This document shows positions 19,139-27,258 of a DNA stretch of 29,235 bases, piece by piece. Source of the stretch: JBEIUO01 sp964549785 (GTDB lineage Bacteria; Planctomycetota; Phycisphaerae; Phycisphaerales; UBA1924); the NCBI GenBank assembly GCA_964549785.1, contig CAZJXA010000013.1:1-29235 (forward strand), given 5' to 3'. The stretch's first letter is position 1; each line of letters starts with the position of its first letter. The notes under the pieces are model-generated. The model saw only the letters and a program-made list of their open reading frames with translations, was not told the origin of the DNA and did not search any database. Both the position numbers and the translations under genes were made by a program.

Positions 19139-21238
19139 ATGCGAACAGGTATTATGACGGCGGCGGGTTGTGTGGCGTTCCTCGCCGGGACGGCTTTAGG
19201 CCAGTCCACTCTCCAGGCCCCGCTTGGGGAAATCCGCTCGCTGATCATCGACACCGGCTCGTGGGACAACCCAACGGGTGAGGCCGTGGTGGCTGCGGCG
19301 TTCCCGATCGAGGTCGAGGGTGCCTCCTGGCTCCGGGCGTACCTTGAAGAGGCTTCGCTGCCTGAGGGCAGCAGTGTCCGCTTCAGTTCGATGCTGGACG
19401 GTGAGGTGCAGCAGCTGGACGCCAAGACCCTCCGCATGTGGTCGCTTTCGTCCGCGTATTTCAACGGTGAGACGCTGCTGGTGGAACTGATCGCGGGGCC
19501 CAACACCTTCGGCAACCGCATCAAAGTCAAGCGGATCGGCGTCGAGGCCGGCATCCACCCCACCGGTTCTCCCGGCCAGTGCGGCATCGTCGGCGGCGTG
19601 GATGACCGAACCCTCTCGAACGAGACGTGGGCCGGGCGAATCATGCCGGTTGGTTGCACGGCATCGATCTACTGCAACAGCGGGTCCGGCTTGGTGACCG
19701 CCGGGCACTGCATCAACGGGGGTTCGGGGCTGGTGCTGCACTTCAACGTGCCGCCCAGCACGAGCGGGTGTGGCACGGTGGCGCCGCCCATCAATGATCA
19801 GTTCCCGATTCTTCCCGGGTTCCAGTCTGTCAACGGCGGGATCGGCAACGACTGGGGCGTGATGAACGCGGGCACCAACGGCCTTGGGCAGACGCCCTTC
19901 GTCCGGTACAACACGTTCCGGCCGATCAGCCCGGGGGTGGGCGTTGTGGGGGCCTCCACAAGCATGTTCGGCTACGGCGTGGACGATACCTGCGTCCGCA
20001 GCCAGGTGCAGCAAGTGAGCCCTGGTTCCATACGCACGGTGCTGCCCACCAATTACGAGATCTTTGACGACGTTCGGGGCGGCAACTCCGGCTCCGGGTA
20101 CATCAATACCGACGGCACCATTATCGGCATCATCACCCACTGCCGCTTCGACGGCATAAACAACTACGCGCAGCGCACGGATCTTCCCGCCTTCGTCGCC
20201 GCCCGCAACACCATGCACCCCAACTGCATCGAGGGTCTGGCCCCTTTCAATGATTCGTGCGCTTCGGCCAGCCCGGTGGGGCCCGGCTCCACTCCCGGCA
20301 ACACCGCCGCGGCGACGAATGACGGCGGGGCCTCGTGCGGCAATTCGCTGAGTTCCAACGACGTGTGGTACGCCTTTACGCCGCCCTGCGGCGGCAGTTT
20401 CCGCATTGACACCTGCGGCTCGGAGTTCGACACGGTGCTGAGCCTGCACACCGAGTGCGGCGGGCCCAGCATCATGTGCAACGACGACCACGCCGCGGGC
20501 GGTGGTCCGGGCGGGTGCGCGAATGCCGATGACTCGGCCCTGATCGCGAACTTGACGGGCGGCACGACCTACCGCATCCGCGTCGGCGGTTTTGGCACCG
20601 CTTCGGGTCGGTTCAATCTGAACCTCACCACGATCTTTACCGGCACCCCGAACGATTCGTGCACGATGGCGACGGTGGTCACCAACGGCTCGTACGCGGG
20701 TACCAACGTCTGCTCCACGAACGACGGGTCTGCGACCTGCGGCCAATCGAGTGCGGGGGCGGACGTGTGGTTCTCGTATCGCGCTCCGTGCAGCGGCGTC
20801 GCCGTCTTTGATACGCTGGCCTCGCCCCCGGGCTTCAATACGGTGCTCTCGCTGCATCGCGGCTGCCCGGGCTCGTCGTCCAACCAGGAAGGGTGCAACG
20901 ACGACGTCCTGAATGGCAACGGCGAGCGTCGCAGCCGGATCACCAAGAACGTGATCTCGGGTCGGACGTACCGGATCCGTGTCGCGGGCAACGGCGGGGC
21001 TCAGGGGGCCTTTGTCCTGACCGTCAACGGTCCGTGCGGGGCCGAGTGCGACTGGGACGTCACGGGCGGCTGCCCCTCTGACTTTGATGGCGACAACGAC
21101 TTTGACTCCGACGACGTGACCGGCTTCTTCGCCGCGTGGGATGCCTCGGACCCGTGCGCCGATGCCGACGACGACGACGATACCGACTCGGACGACATCC
21201 AGATCTTCTTTGCAGGCTGGAGCGCGGGATCTTGCTGA
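19139..21238 (+). CDS. Secreted V8/trypsin-like serine protease with GC-type dockerin tail (copy 2)
   Basis: This is the tandem paralogue of the gene at 16767, also 699 residues, with the same domain order: signal peptide (ending TALG), beta-rich region, S1 protease, two PPC-like repeats and GC-dockerin. The triad is kept: VTAGHC, GNDWGV and RGGNSGSG at equivalent positions. The Cys pattern is almost the same. Differences cluster in the surface-like stretches of the protease domain (for example PGFQSVNGGIGNDWG against PNWQFVNGGVGNDWG) and in the PPC repeats. The dockerin is even more acidic (ADADDDDDTDSDD) and ends GSC. The start at 19139 follows AAGGGG by 8 bases, as in copy 1; the longer frame begins inside the -35 box and is not the real start. 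Both copies look functional. They may differ in substrate or timing, which cannot be told from sequence. Confidence 0.87.
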   Translation: MRTGIMTAAGCVAFLAGTALGQSTLQAPLGEIRSLIIDTGSWDNPTGEAVVAAAFPIEVEGASWLRAYLEEASLPEGSSVRFSSMLDGEVQQLDAKTLRMWSLSSAYFNGETLLVELIAGPNTFGNRIKVKRIGVEAGIHPTGSPGQCGIVGGVDDRTLSNETWAGRIMPVGCTASIYCNSGSGLVTAGHCINGGSGLVLHFNVPPSTSGCGTVAPPINDQFPILPGFQSVNGGIGNDWGVMNAGTNGLGQTPFVRYNTFRPISPGVGVVGASTSMFGYGVDDTCVRSQVQQVSPGSIRTVLPTNYEIFDDVRGGNSGSGYINTDGTIIGIITHCRFDGINNYAQRTDLPAFVAARNTMHPNCIEGLAPFNDSCASASPVGPGSTPGNTAAATNDGGASCGNSLSSNDVWYAFTPPCGGSFRIDTCGSEFDTVLSLHTECGGPSIMCNDDHAAGGGPGGCANADDSALIANLTGGTTYRIRVGGFGTASGRFNLNLTTIFTGTPNDSCTMATVVTNGSYAGTNVCSTNDGSATCGQSSAGADVWFSYRAPCSGVAVFDTLASPPGFNTVLSLHRGCPGSSSNQEGCNDDVLNGNGERRSRITKNVISGRTYRIRVAGNGGAQGAFVLTVNGPCGAECDWDVTGGCPSDFDGDNDFDSDDVTGFFAAWDASDPCADADDDDDTDSDDIQIFFAGWSAGSC

Positions 21239-21548
21239 CGCATCAGGCACTCGGCGCTTCGGACTGGGGACTGGGGTTCCTCAGGGGTTCGCGTAGTTCC
21301 TGTTTGCGTTCACGCGAAACCGTGTTGCGTCAGATTCTGACTCGGGCCGCAGTTTCCTGCGACTGTTTCATTCGGCGGGTTTTTCTTGGTGGGCGCCATT
21401 CGTCACTCACCCCGATTCGTACCTGTTCCTCTTGACACGTCGTGTATCCTGATCTCAGACGGCCCGATAGTGTGTTTCAACCGTTACCTGGCCGCGCGTT
21501 CTTTAAAAGGGGACGGCGCGGCGACCGCAGAATTAGGGAGATTTTTGT
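21239..21548. other. Intergenic region upstream of the sugar dehydrogenase gene
   Basis: I see no gene and no clear intrinsic terminator for protease copy 2. A consensus -35 box TTGACA occurs at 21432-21437, but no good -10 box lies at 16-18 bases. The TTGCGG-N17-CCGGG-TA element of the proteases is not present. The end of the region has the ribosome-binding site AGGGAGA before the ATG at 21549. Confidence 0.5.
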
Positions 21549-24029
21549 ATGATTCGTTCCGCCTCTTGTGTTGCCGCGATCGCGGGGTTGGCCTGTGGTT
21601 TGGGGGGGCCGTCGAGTTCCGCCCAGACCCTTTCCGCTCAACAGATCGTGACCGGCCTTTCGCAGCCTCTGGACTTTGTGGCCCAGCCCGGGAGCCCGAA
21701 TCGGATGTTCATTGTTGAGCAAACCGGCCGGATCCGCCTCTTTGACCTTTCGACCAACACATTGGGGGCGACGTTCCTCAACGCCGGGCCTGTAGGGTCG
21801 GGCGGTCTTGGTTTGACCGCCGCGAACGGGGAGCGGGGTTTGCTGGGACTCGCGCTCCACCCGAACTTCGCGACGAACGGCAACGTGTACATTTCGTACA
21901 CCGACAACGGCGGCTCACTGATCGTCGCCCGGTACCGAGCCCAGGCACCGTTCGCGACCTCGAATTCCTATGACCCGGGCGTGCCCGCGGTGATCCTGCG
22001 GAACGTCGCCCATCCCACTTTCGCCAACCACAACGGTGGGCACCTCGAATTCGGCCCGGATGACAAACTCTATTGGGGCACGGGCGACGGCGGCAGCGGG
22101 AACGACCCCAGTGAGAATGCCCAGAACATCAACAGCCGCCTGGGCAAGATGCTTCGGCTTGATGTGGACAACATTGCGGGGAACTTTCGAGCGGTGGATA
22201 ACCCGTCGGGCACCGTCGGCAGCCCGAACGCCGCGTGGAATGACGATATCTGGGCGATGGGACTTCGGAACCCGTGGCGGTTCAGTTTCGACCGCTCGAC
22301 GGGCGACCTTTGGATCGCCGACGTAGGCCAAGACGCCTTCGAGGAAACTGATTTTCAGGCAGCCCTCACCGGCTCCAACATCAACGCGGTGGGTTCCCGC
22401 AACTACGGCTGGGACTGCGAGGAAGGCTTCGACCCGGCTCCTGCTGGCGACCGCAACTGCACGCTGCTCGGCACCTACACCGATCCGATTCACGTGGAAG
22501 GCCACGCGGCCGACGGGGCGTGCTCGATCACCGGGGGGTATGTGTATCGCGGGAGCGCGATCCCGAGCCTTCAGGGCCGGTTTATCTTCGCCGACTATTG
22601 CGGGAACTACGTCAAGAGTTTTCCGACGAACTCGTTCCCGGTGCCGCCGGCCTCGCGGGTGAGCCACACGGCCCAACTCGGGAACCCGACGGGGCTCGTC
22701 GCCTTTGGTGAAGACAACGACGGCGAACTGTATTTCATCTCGATCAACGGTTCGATCTCCAAGATCGTCCCCCCGGTGTGCGGCTGCCCATGCATTCTGA
22801 CCCCTTCCGATATCCAGACTTTCGCGGACAACTTCCAGACCGATCAGGGTTGGGCGGCCACGGTGGCTGGCGCGACGGGGGGCGCCTGGCAGCGCGGAGT
22901 GCCCGTGAATGACCCCGGCTGGCTCTATGACCCCGCCGCGGACTCTGATGGTTCAGGAAACGCGTTTCTCACCCAGAACGGCGCGGGCAACACAGACGTG
23001 GACGGGGGGTCGGTGATTCTCACGAGTCCGGCGTTCAATTTCCTGACTGCGGGGGGCGGCAATTCCGGCGGCGACATCACGATCTGCTATGACTACTACA
23101 ACTTCCTGACCAACGACGGTGAAGCCGCCGACGGGATCTTTGTCGAGATCTCCAGCAACGGCACCGCGGGCCCGTGGGTCCGCGTTGTCTCGCACACCGC
23201 GAGCCGGGGGCTTTTGTGGTCGCCGCACGCGATCACCCAGTCGCAACTGAGCGGGGCGGGCATCACGAACACCGCCAACATGCGTCTGCGTTTCATCGCG
23301 ACCGACGCCGGCACCCAGTCGATCGTCGAATGCGGGATCGACAACTTCAAGATTTATCGCGAGATACCCATCGCCGACTGCAACGGCAACGGCGTCGCGG
23401 ACGCCACCGACATCAGCAACGGCACCAGCGCCGATTGCAACAGCAACAGCATCCCCGACGAGTGCGACATCGTGGGGGGCCTGCTGGAAGACTTTGACGG
23501 CGGACCGGTAGGCGTGCGGGCCGATGGGGCTTCGTTCTTCAACACCTCGTGCGTCGGCTGCCACGGCCCCGAAGGCACCGGCGGAACCGGACCCAACATC
23601 CGCAACGACAACCGCGAAACCATCCGCCGCCGCCTGACGCTGGAAGTTGCCCACCCCGGCGGCGGCTTCCCCAGCACAACCCCGCAAACGTGGGCCGATC
23701 TTGAGGGATTCCTCGCCGATGGCGGGTCGAGGGGCCGCCCCGACCGTGTCGCCGACGTCTGCCAAGTGCTGCCCAACTGCGATAACGACGCCGACAACGA
23801 CGGCAAGGAACTGGAACTTGGCACGCAGGTGGATGCGGACTACAACGGCATCCCGGACGACTGTGAAGGTTGCCCGGCCGACATCGATTCCGACGGCGAC
23901 GTGGATTCCGACGATGTGGTCGTTTTCTTCCAGACCTGGGACATGGGCGAACAGGACTACGACGGCGACGGCGACACCGATTCCGACGACATCGCCGTGT
24001 TCTTTGGGAACTGGGACGGCGGCTGCTAA
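21549..24029 (+). CDS. Exported PQQ-type sugar dehydrogenase fused to a c-type heme motif and GC-type dockerin
   Basis: The 826-residue protein has a signal peptide (about 1-25, ending SSAQ). Residues 30-408 form a glucose/sorbosone dehydrogenase (GSDH) propeller: NRMFIVEQTGRIRLF, GERGLLGLALHP, HNGGHLEFGPDDKLYWGTGD (His161 is the likely catalytic base), GLRNPWRFSFD and IADVGQDAFEE. Enzymes of this family oxidise aldoses with pyrroloquinoline quinone. A beta-sandwich module (about 424-604) is related to one in the metalloprotease at 188-2671. Calcium-type repeats (DCNGNGVADATDI, NSIPDECDI) follow, then SCVGCHG with a CxxCH heme c motif (668-672), another acidic repeat (NGIPDDCEG) and the GC-dockerin (775-826). 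No Met lies between the heme motif and the dockerin, so His702 is a candidate axial ligand. AGGGAGA sits 7 bases before the ATG. The heme could accept electrons from PQQ; that is inference. Confidence 0.87.
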   Translation: MIRSASCVAAIAGLACGLGGPSSSAQTLSAQQIVTGLSQPLDFVAQPGSPNRMFIVEQTGRIRLFDLSTNTLGATFLNAGPVGSGGLGLTAANGERGLLGLALHPNFATNGNVYISYTDNGGSLIVARYRAQAPFATSNSYDPGVPAVILRNVAHPTFANHNGGHLEFGPDDKLYWGTGDGGSGNDPSENAQNINSRLGKMLRLDVDNIAGNFRAVDNPSGTVGSPNAAWNDDIWAMGLRNPWRFSFDRSTGDLWIADVGQDAFEETDFQAALTGSNINAVGSRNYGWDCEEGFDPAPAGDRNCTLLGTYTDPIHVEGHAADGACSITGGYVYRGSAIPSLQGRFIFADYCGNYVKSFPTNSFPVPPASRVSHTAQLGNPTGLVAFGEDNDGELYFISINGSISKIVPPVCGCPCILTPSDIQTFADNFQTDQGWAATVAGATGGAWQRGVPVNDPGWLYDPAADSDGSGNAFLTQNGAGNTDVDGGSVILTSPAFNFLTAGGGNSGGDITICYDYYNFLTNDGEAADGIFVEISSNGTAGPWVRVVSHTASRGLLWSPHAITQSQLSGAGITNTANMRLRFIATDAGTQSIVECGIDNFKIYREIPIADCNGNGVADATDISNGTSADCNSNSIPDECDIVGGLLEDFDGGPVGVRADGASFFNTSCVGCHGPEGTGGTGPNIRNDNRETIRRRLTLEVAHPGGGFPSTTPQTWADLEGFLADGGSRGRPDRVADVCQVLPNCDNDADNDGKELELGTQVDADYNGIPDDCEGCPADIDSDGDVDSDDVVVFFQTWDMGEQDYDGDGDTDSDDIAVFFGNWDGGC

Positions 24030-24073
24030 AAAGCGACGACCCGACGCCAAGAAGCCATGATTTGAACGAAGGA

Positions 24074-24104
24074 CCGGGCACGCGAACGTGTGCCCGGTTT
24101 TTTT
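24074..24104 (+). terminator. Intrinsic terminator after the sugar dehydrogenase gene
   Basis: A 10-bp stem with one G-T wobble (CCGGGCACGC / GTGTGCCCGG region) and a GAAC loop is followed by seven T residues. It also lies directly downstream of the minus-strand VTT gene, which ends at 24103, so the hairpin may serve both converging units, although no T tract follows on the minus strand. Confidence 0.9.
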
Positions 24105-24873
24105 ACACGCCTGCGGTAAGCCGTCGGAGGGCTCTATCTGCGACGATCTTCAGAATGTAGAAGACTCCCAAGAGCATCACGATCCCGATCGGGATCATCC
24201 ACCACGGCTTGTCGTTGGCCTTTTCCGCCAGTTCTCCGCGAACGCGCGAGGCCAGGTACACGACCAGCGCCGTTCGGGGAAGCATCCCGAGCACTGTCCC
24301 TGTGAGATAGGTTGGCAACGGGACCTTCACACCGGCGAGCACGAGGTTCGTGACGGCGAAGGGCGAATTGGGCGGCAGCCGCACGAGCGTGACGATCCCC
24401 AGGCGTTTGAGGAAGGTGCCGCCCACCAGGGCATCCCGGACCGCAGACCATCGGGCGTTCTCACTCAGCAACTTCTCGACCCGGTCGCCCGAAGCCAAGC
24501 GCCCGCTGATGTACCCGATCAAGGAACCGGCCGCAAAGCCGAGCATCGCGAGCACGAGCCCGGGCCCGAAGCCGAACGCCCATCCGCCCAATGCGGCCGA
24601 CGCGTACGTGGGGAGCAAGGCGAAGCCCGCGAGCACGGCGAACCCGAGCACATAGATGGCCTTTCCCTGGGCGCCGTGGCTTTGCAGCCAACGCCCGGCG
24701 AGGTCCATTTTCGCCAACAAAAGAAGGCCGCCCAAGGGCGGCAGTACCGAGGCGATCACGGCGAGGATTCCTGCGGGACCGAGGCGCCGAAAAAGCGCCA
24801 TGCCCCGATCAAAGGCTCCGGGTGGCTTCGGATTGGTGGCGTTGCTGGTGGGGGCGCTGTTTGGGTCGCTCAT
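24103..24873 (-). CDS. TVP38/TMEM64-family (VTT/SNARE-associated) membrane protein
   Basis: The 256-residue inner-membrane protein has about six hydrophobic segments (roughly 34-54, 73-93, 95-123, 155-182, 187-208 and 225-245). The middle carries the VTT/DedA-like signature: GGWAFGFGPG, GSLIGYISGR, then LVRLPPNSPFAVTNLVLAG and TYLTGTVLGMLPRTALVVYLA. Proteins with this fold are thought to act as lipid scramblases or proton-coupled carriers; the substrate cannot be told here. It starts 15 bases after the feoB stop codon, on the same strand, so it is almost certainly in the same operon. No Shine-Dalgarno is visible, consistent with translational coupling. Its link to iron uptake is by position only. 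Confidence 0.83.
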   Translation of the reverse strand: MSDPNSAPTSNATNPKPPGAFDRGMALFRRLGPAGILAVIASVLPPLGGLLLLAKMDLAGRWLQSHGAQGKAIYVLGFAVLAGFALLPTYASAALGGWAFGFGPGLVLAMLGFAAGSLIGYISGRLASGDRVEKLLSENARWSAVRDALVGGTFLKRLGIVTLVRLPPNSPFAVTNLVLAGVKVPLPTYLTGTVLGMLPRTALVVYLASRVRGELAEKANDKPWWMIPIGIVMLLGVFYILKIVADRALRRLTAGV

Positions 24874-24888
24874 GAGTGGGGGAGCGTA

Positions 24889-26823
24889 TCAGAGCACCGA
24901 TGCGACCAAGAGCGCTGCGAGGTACGCCAGCCCGCACATCCATCCGAGTTGCAGGAAGGCCCACTTGGCGCCCCCGGCCTCGCGGGCCGTCACCGCCAGC
25001 GTCGGTAGGCACTGCATCGCGAGAACGTAGTAGACCAGGAGCGACCAACTGACTTTTTGGGTGAAGACCGGCGTCACGCCGTCGTCGCGGGTGGCGGAAG
25101 CGATGGCCTTGGTCACGCCCTCGGCCTCCGGGTCCGATTCGCCCGCGACCACGACGGCCATCGTGGACACAAAGACCTCGCGGGCGGCGAAACTGGCGAC
25201 GACGCCGACGCACAATCGCCAGTCATAATCCATCGGGCGGAAGATCGGTTCGATGAATCGCCCCAGGTCGGCGGCGTACGAATGTGAGGCGGCGTGTGAC
25301 GCCTCGAGGTGGTCGGCTTGGGCCGAGATTTCGGCGGCGATGGTTTCGTCGGCGGCGTTCCCGGCCTCGGCCCGCAGCGCGGCAACCTCCGGGGGCGGTT
25401 CGACCCTCGGGAACGCGCTCAACCACCACAGCACGATGCAGATCGCCAGGATGTTGGTGCCGGCTTTCTTCAGGAACATCGCCGCGCGGTCGCCGGTGGT
25501 CAGGGCTGCGGTTCGCAGCGAGGGCAACTTGTACGTCGGGAGTTCCAGGGCCATCGGGCGGGTCGGTCCGCGGAGAATCGTGCGGCGGGCCACGAAAGCG
25601 CTCAGCATGGCGGCCAGCATCCCCAGCACATAGCAGCCGGTGAAGGCGAGGCTCTGGCGGAGGGGCGAATTTGGGAAAAGCAGCCCCGTCAGAAGCACAT
25701 AGACCGGTATCCGGGCCGAGCAACTGGTGAAGGGGGCGACCAGGATCGTCGCGAGTCGATCGGAGCGGTCGGGGATGGCCCGGGCCGCCATGATGCCCGG
25801 GAGGGCGCACGCGTGCGATGAGAGCAGCGGCATAAACGCCAGGCCCGGCAGCCCGAATGGGCGGAGGATTCGGTCCATCACGAAGGCGGCGCGGGCCAGG
25901 TAGCCGGTGTCCTCCAGGAGCGATATCAGGAAGAAGAGCAGGCAGATCTGCGGTAGGAATATCACCGTGCCGCCGACGCCGCCGATGACGCCCGAGGCGA
26001 GGAAGTCGCGGAGAATCCCCTCGGGCAGAACCCGCTCGACCCAACCGGCGAGAGTGCCGAAGAGCGCCTCGATGAGGCCCATGGGGATCTGGGCGGCCGA
26101 AAAAATCACCCAGAAAAGCCCGGTCATCACGAGTGCGAAGACGAGGAGGCCCAGGACCGGATGGGTCACGACCCGGTCGATGCGATCGGTCTCGCTCCGC
26201 CGGCCGGGCGCGGGGGTCGCGGGACGCTGCCCGGCGGTGGCCTCCACGAACAACTCGTCGGCCCAGCGCTCCAATCCATCCTGCGTACCCGGCGGGGTCT
26301 CGCTCGCGATCCGGCAGTGCAACAGGCTTTCCCGCACGAGGGCCACGCTCTGGGCCGACTTCGCGCAGCACTCGACGACCTGACACCCGAGCCTCGCCGA
26401 GAGGGCCGCCGCATCGATGTGCAGGCCCCGCCGGCGGGCGAGGTCCATCATGTTGAGCACTACCACCATTGGCAAGCGCCGCCTTGTGGCCTCGCCCACG
26501 ATGGTCAGGTTGCGGGCCAGATTGGTGGCGTCCACCACCACGCACACCGCGTCCGGGGCCACGGCCGGCTCGCCTTGGGGAGCCTGGGTTCCGGAGAGGA
26601 CGTCGCGGCAGATTTTCGATTCACTCTGCGACAACTCCAGCGAGTAGACCCCGGGGAGATCGATGATTTCGATCCGCGAAGCGTCGCTCGATCTCAAAAA
26701 GCCGAGGCGGGCTTCCTGCGTGGTGCCCGGAAAATTGCTGGTCTTGTGGCGCAGCCCGCAGAGGGCGTTGAAGAGCGTGGTTTTCCCGGTGTTGGGGTTT
26801 CCCAAGAACGCGATGCGGAGCAT
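24889..26823 (-). CDS. feoB: Ferrous iron transport protein B (FeoB)
   Basis: FeoB is the inner-membrane ferrous iron transporter with a cytosolic GTPase domain. This 644-residue protein has G1 GNPNTGKTT (8-16), the switch segment NFPGTTQEA (30-38), G3 DLPGVYSL (55-62), G4 NMMD (124-127) and SAKS (near 154). The membrane part begins near 222 and contains the family's Gate motifs: SHACALPGIMAARAIP and LVAPFTSCSARIPVY. A polar loop rich in Ala and Glu (about 500-545) lies between helices, and the C-terminus is a helical hairpin. I chose the ATG at 26823 because the G1 motif directly follows it; the longer frame is Arg-rich and overlaps feoA. It is 26 bases downstream of feoA. No Fur-box-like sequence was found. 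Confidence 0.95.
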   Translation of the reverse strand: MLRIAFLGNPNTGKTTLFNALCGLRHKTSNFPGTTQEARLGFLRSSDASRIEIIDLPGVYSLELSQSESKICRDVLSGTQAPQGEPAVAPDAVCVVVDATNLARNLTIVGEATRRRLPMVVVLNMMDLARRRGLHIDAAALSARLGCQVVECCAKSAQSVALVRESLLHCRIASETPPGTQDGLERWADELFVEATAGQRPATPAPGRRSETDRIDRVVTHPVLGLLVFALVMTGLFWVIFSAAQIPMGLIEALFGTLAGWVERVLPEGILRDFLASGVIGGVGGTVIFLPQICLLFFLISLLEDTGYLARAAFVMDRILRPFGLPGLAFMPLLSSHACALPGIMAARAIPDRSDRLATILVAPFTSCSARIPVYVLLTGLLFPNSPLRQSLAFTGCYVLGMLAAMLSAFVARRTILRGPTRPMALELPTYKLPSLRTAALTTGDRAAMFLKKAGTNILAICIVLWWLSAFPRVEPPPEVAALRAEAGNAADETIAAEISAQADHLEASHAASHSYAADLGRFIEPIFRPMDYDWRLCVGVVASFAAREVFVSTMAVVVAGESDPEAEGVTKAIASATRDDGVTPVFTQKVSWSLLVYYVLAMQCLPTLAVTAREAGGAKWAFLQLGWMCGLAYLAALLVASVL

Positions 26824-26849
26824 GACCACGTCGTCCGCGACCGCCGCGT

Positions 26850-27194
26850 TCAACTGGCACCGACCACGCGTACCCGCTGGGCGAACGCGCGGGCGAGACC
26901 GATGCGGCACCAGCAGCCAGCCTCGGAGGCGCAGCCGGTTCCGTCGCCTCTGACCCCGGTGAGGACCTCGACGATGCAGGGTTCACCGGTCCGCTGAACG
27001 CGGACCAAGGCATCGGGGCGCAACCCCATCGCCCGCAGGAGGGAGGCATCGGCGGCGTCGAGTTCCATGTCACCGATTCGGGCGGATTGCCCGGCGGTGA
27101 GGTTGGCCAAACAACGGAAAGCTCGCCCGGGGGCGGCGGTGGGCGTCCCGCAAGGTGTGCAAGGGATATTCTCGGACGTTTCGTGGGCACTCAT
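26850..27194 (-). CDS. feoA: FeoA-domain protein, Cys-rich, partner of FeoB
   Basis: FeoA is a small SH3-like cytosolic protein that supports FeoB. The 114-residue product has the FeoA core at about 29-111 (LANLTAGQSARIGDM, RAMGLRPDALVRVQRTG, CRIGLARAFAQRVRV). It is longer than the usual 75-80 residues because of a 28-residue N-terminal extension with CTPC (Cys12, Cys15) and a loop insertion with GCASEAGCWC (Cys88, 94, 96). Seven Cys in total is unusual and might bind metal or an Fe-S cluster. The start could also be the ATG at 27206, four residues upstream; neither has a good ribosome-binding site. It lies 26 bases before feoB and about 60 after the histidine kinase gene, on the same strand. 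Confidence 0.85.
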   Translation of the reverse strand: MSAHETSENIPCTPCGTPTAAPGRAFRCLANLTAGQSARIGDMELDAADASLLRAMGLRPDALVRVQRTGEPCIVEVLTGVRGDGTGCASEAGCWCRIGLARAFAQRVRVVGAS

Positions 27195-27258
27195 GGCGGT
27201 AAACATGCTAGGCGCAATTGAGAGCGTGTTGCAACATCGAAGTCTTGCGACGGGCTTT

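Noticed and set aside
19196..21250. 684-codon minus-strand open frame opposite protease copy 2 (and a 477-codon one at 17196-18629 opposite copy 1)
   Set aside because: The sense frames have signal peptides, a catalytic triad and a dockerin. The antisense frames stay open only because of codon bias and show no family features.
21432..21437. Consensus -35 box TTGACA upstream of the sugar dehydrogenase gene
   Set aside because: No acceptable -10 box is found 16-18 bases downstream (TCAGAC), so I did not call a promoter.
22779..22793. CGCPC in the sugar dehydrogenase as a possible second heme or redox motif
   Set aside because: No His follows, so it is not CxxCH; it is more likely a disulfide at the boundary between the propeller and the next domain.
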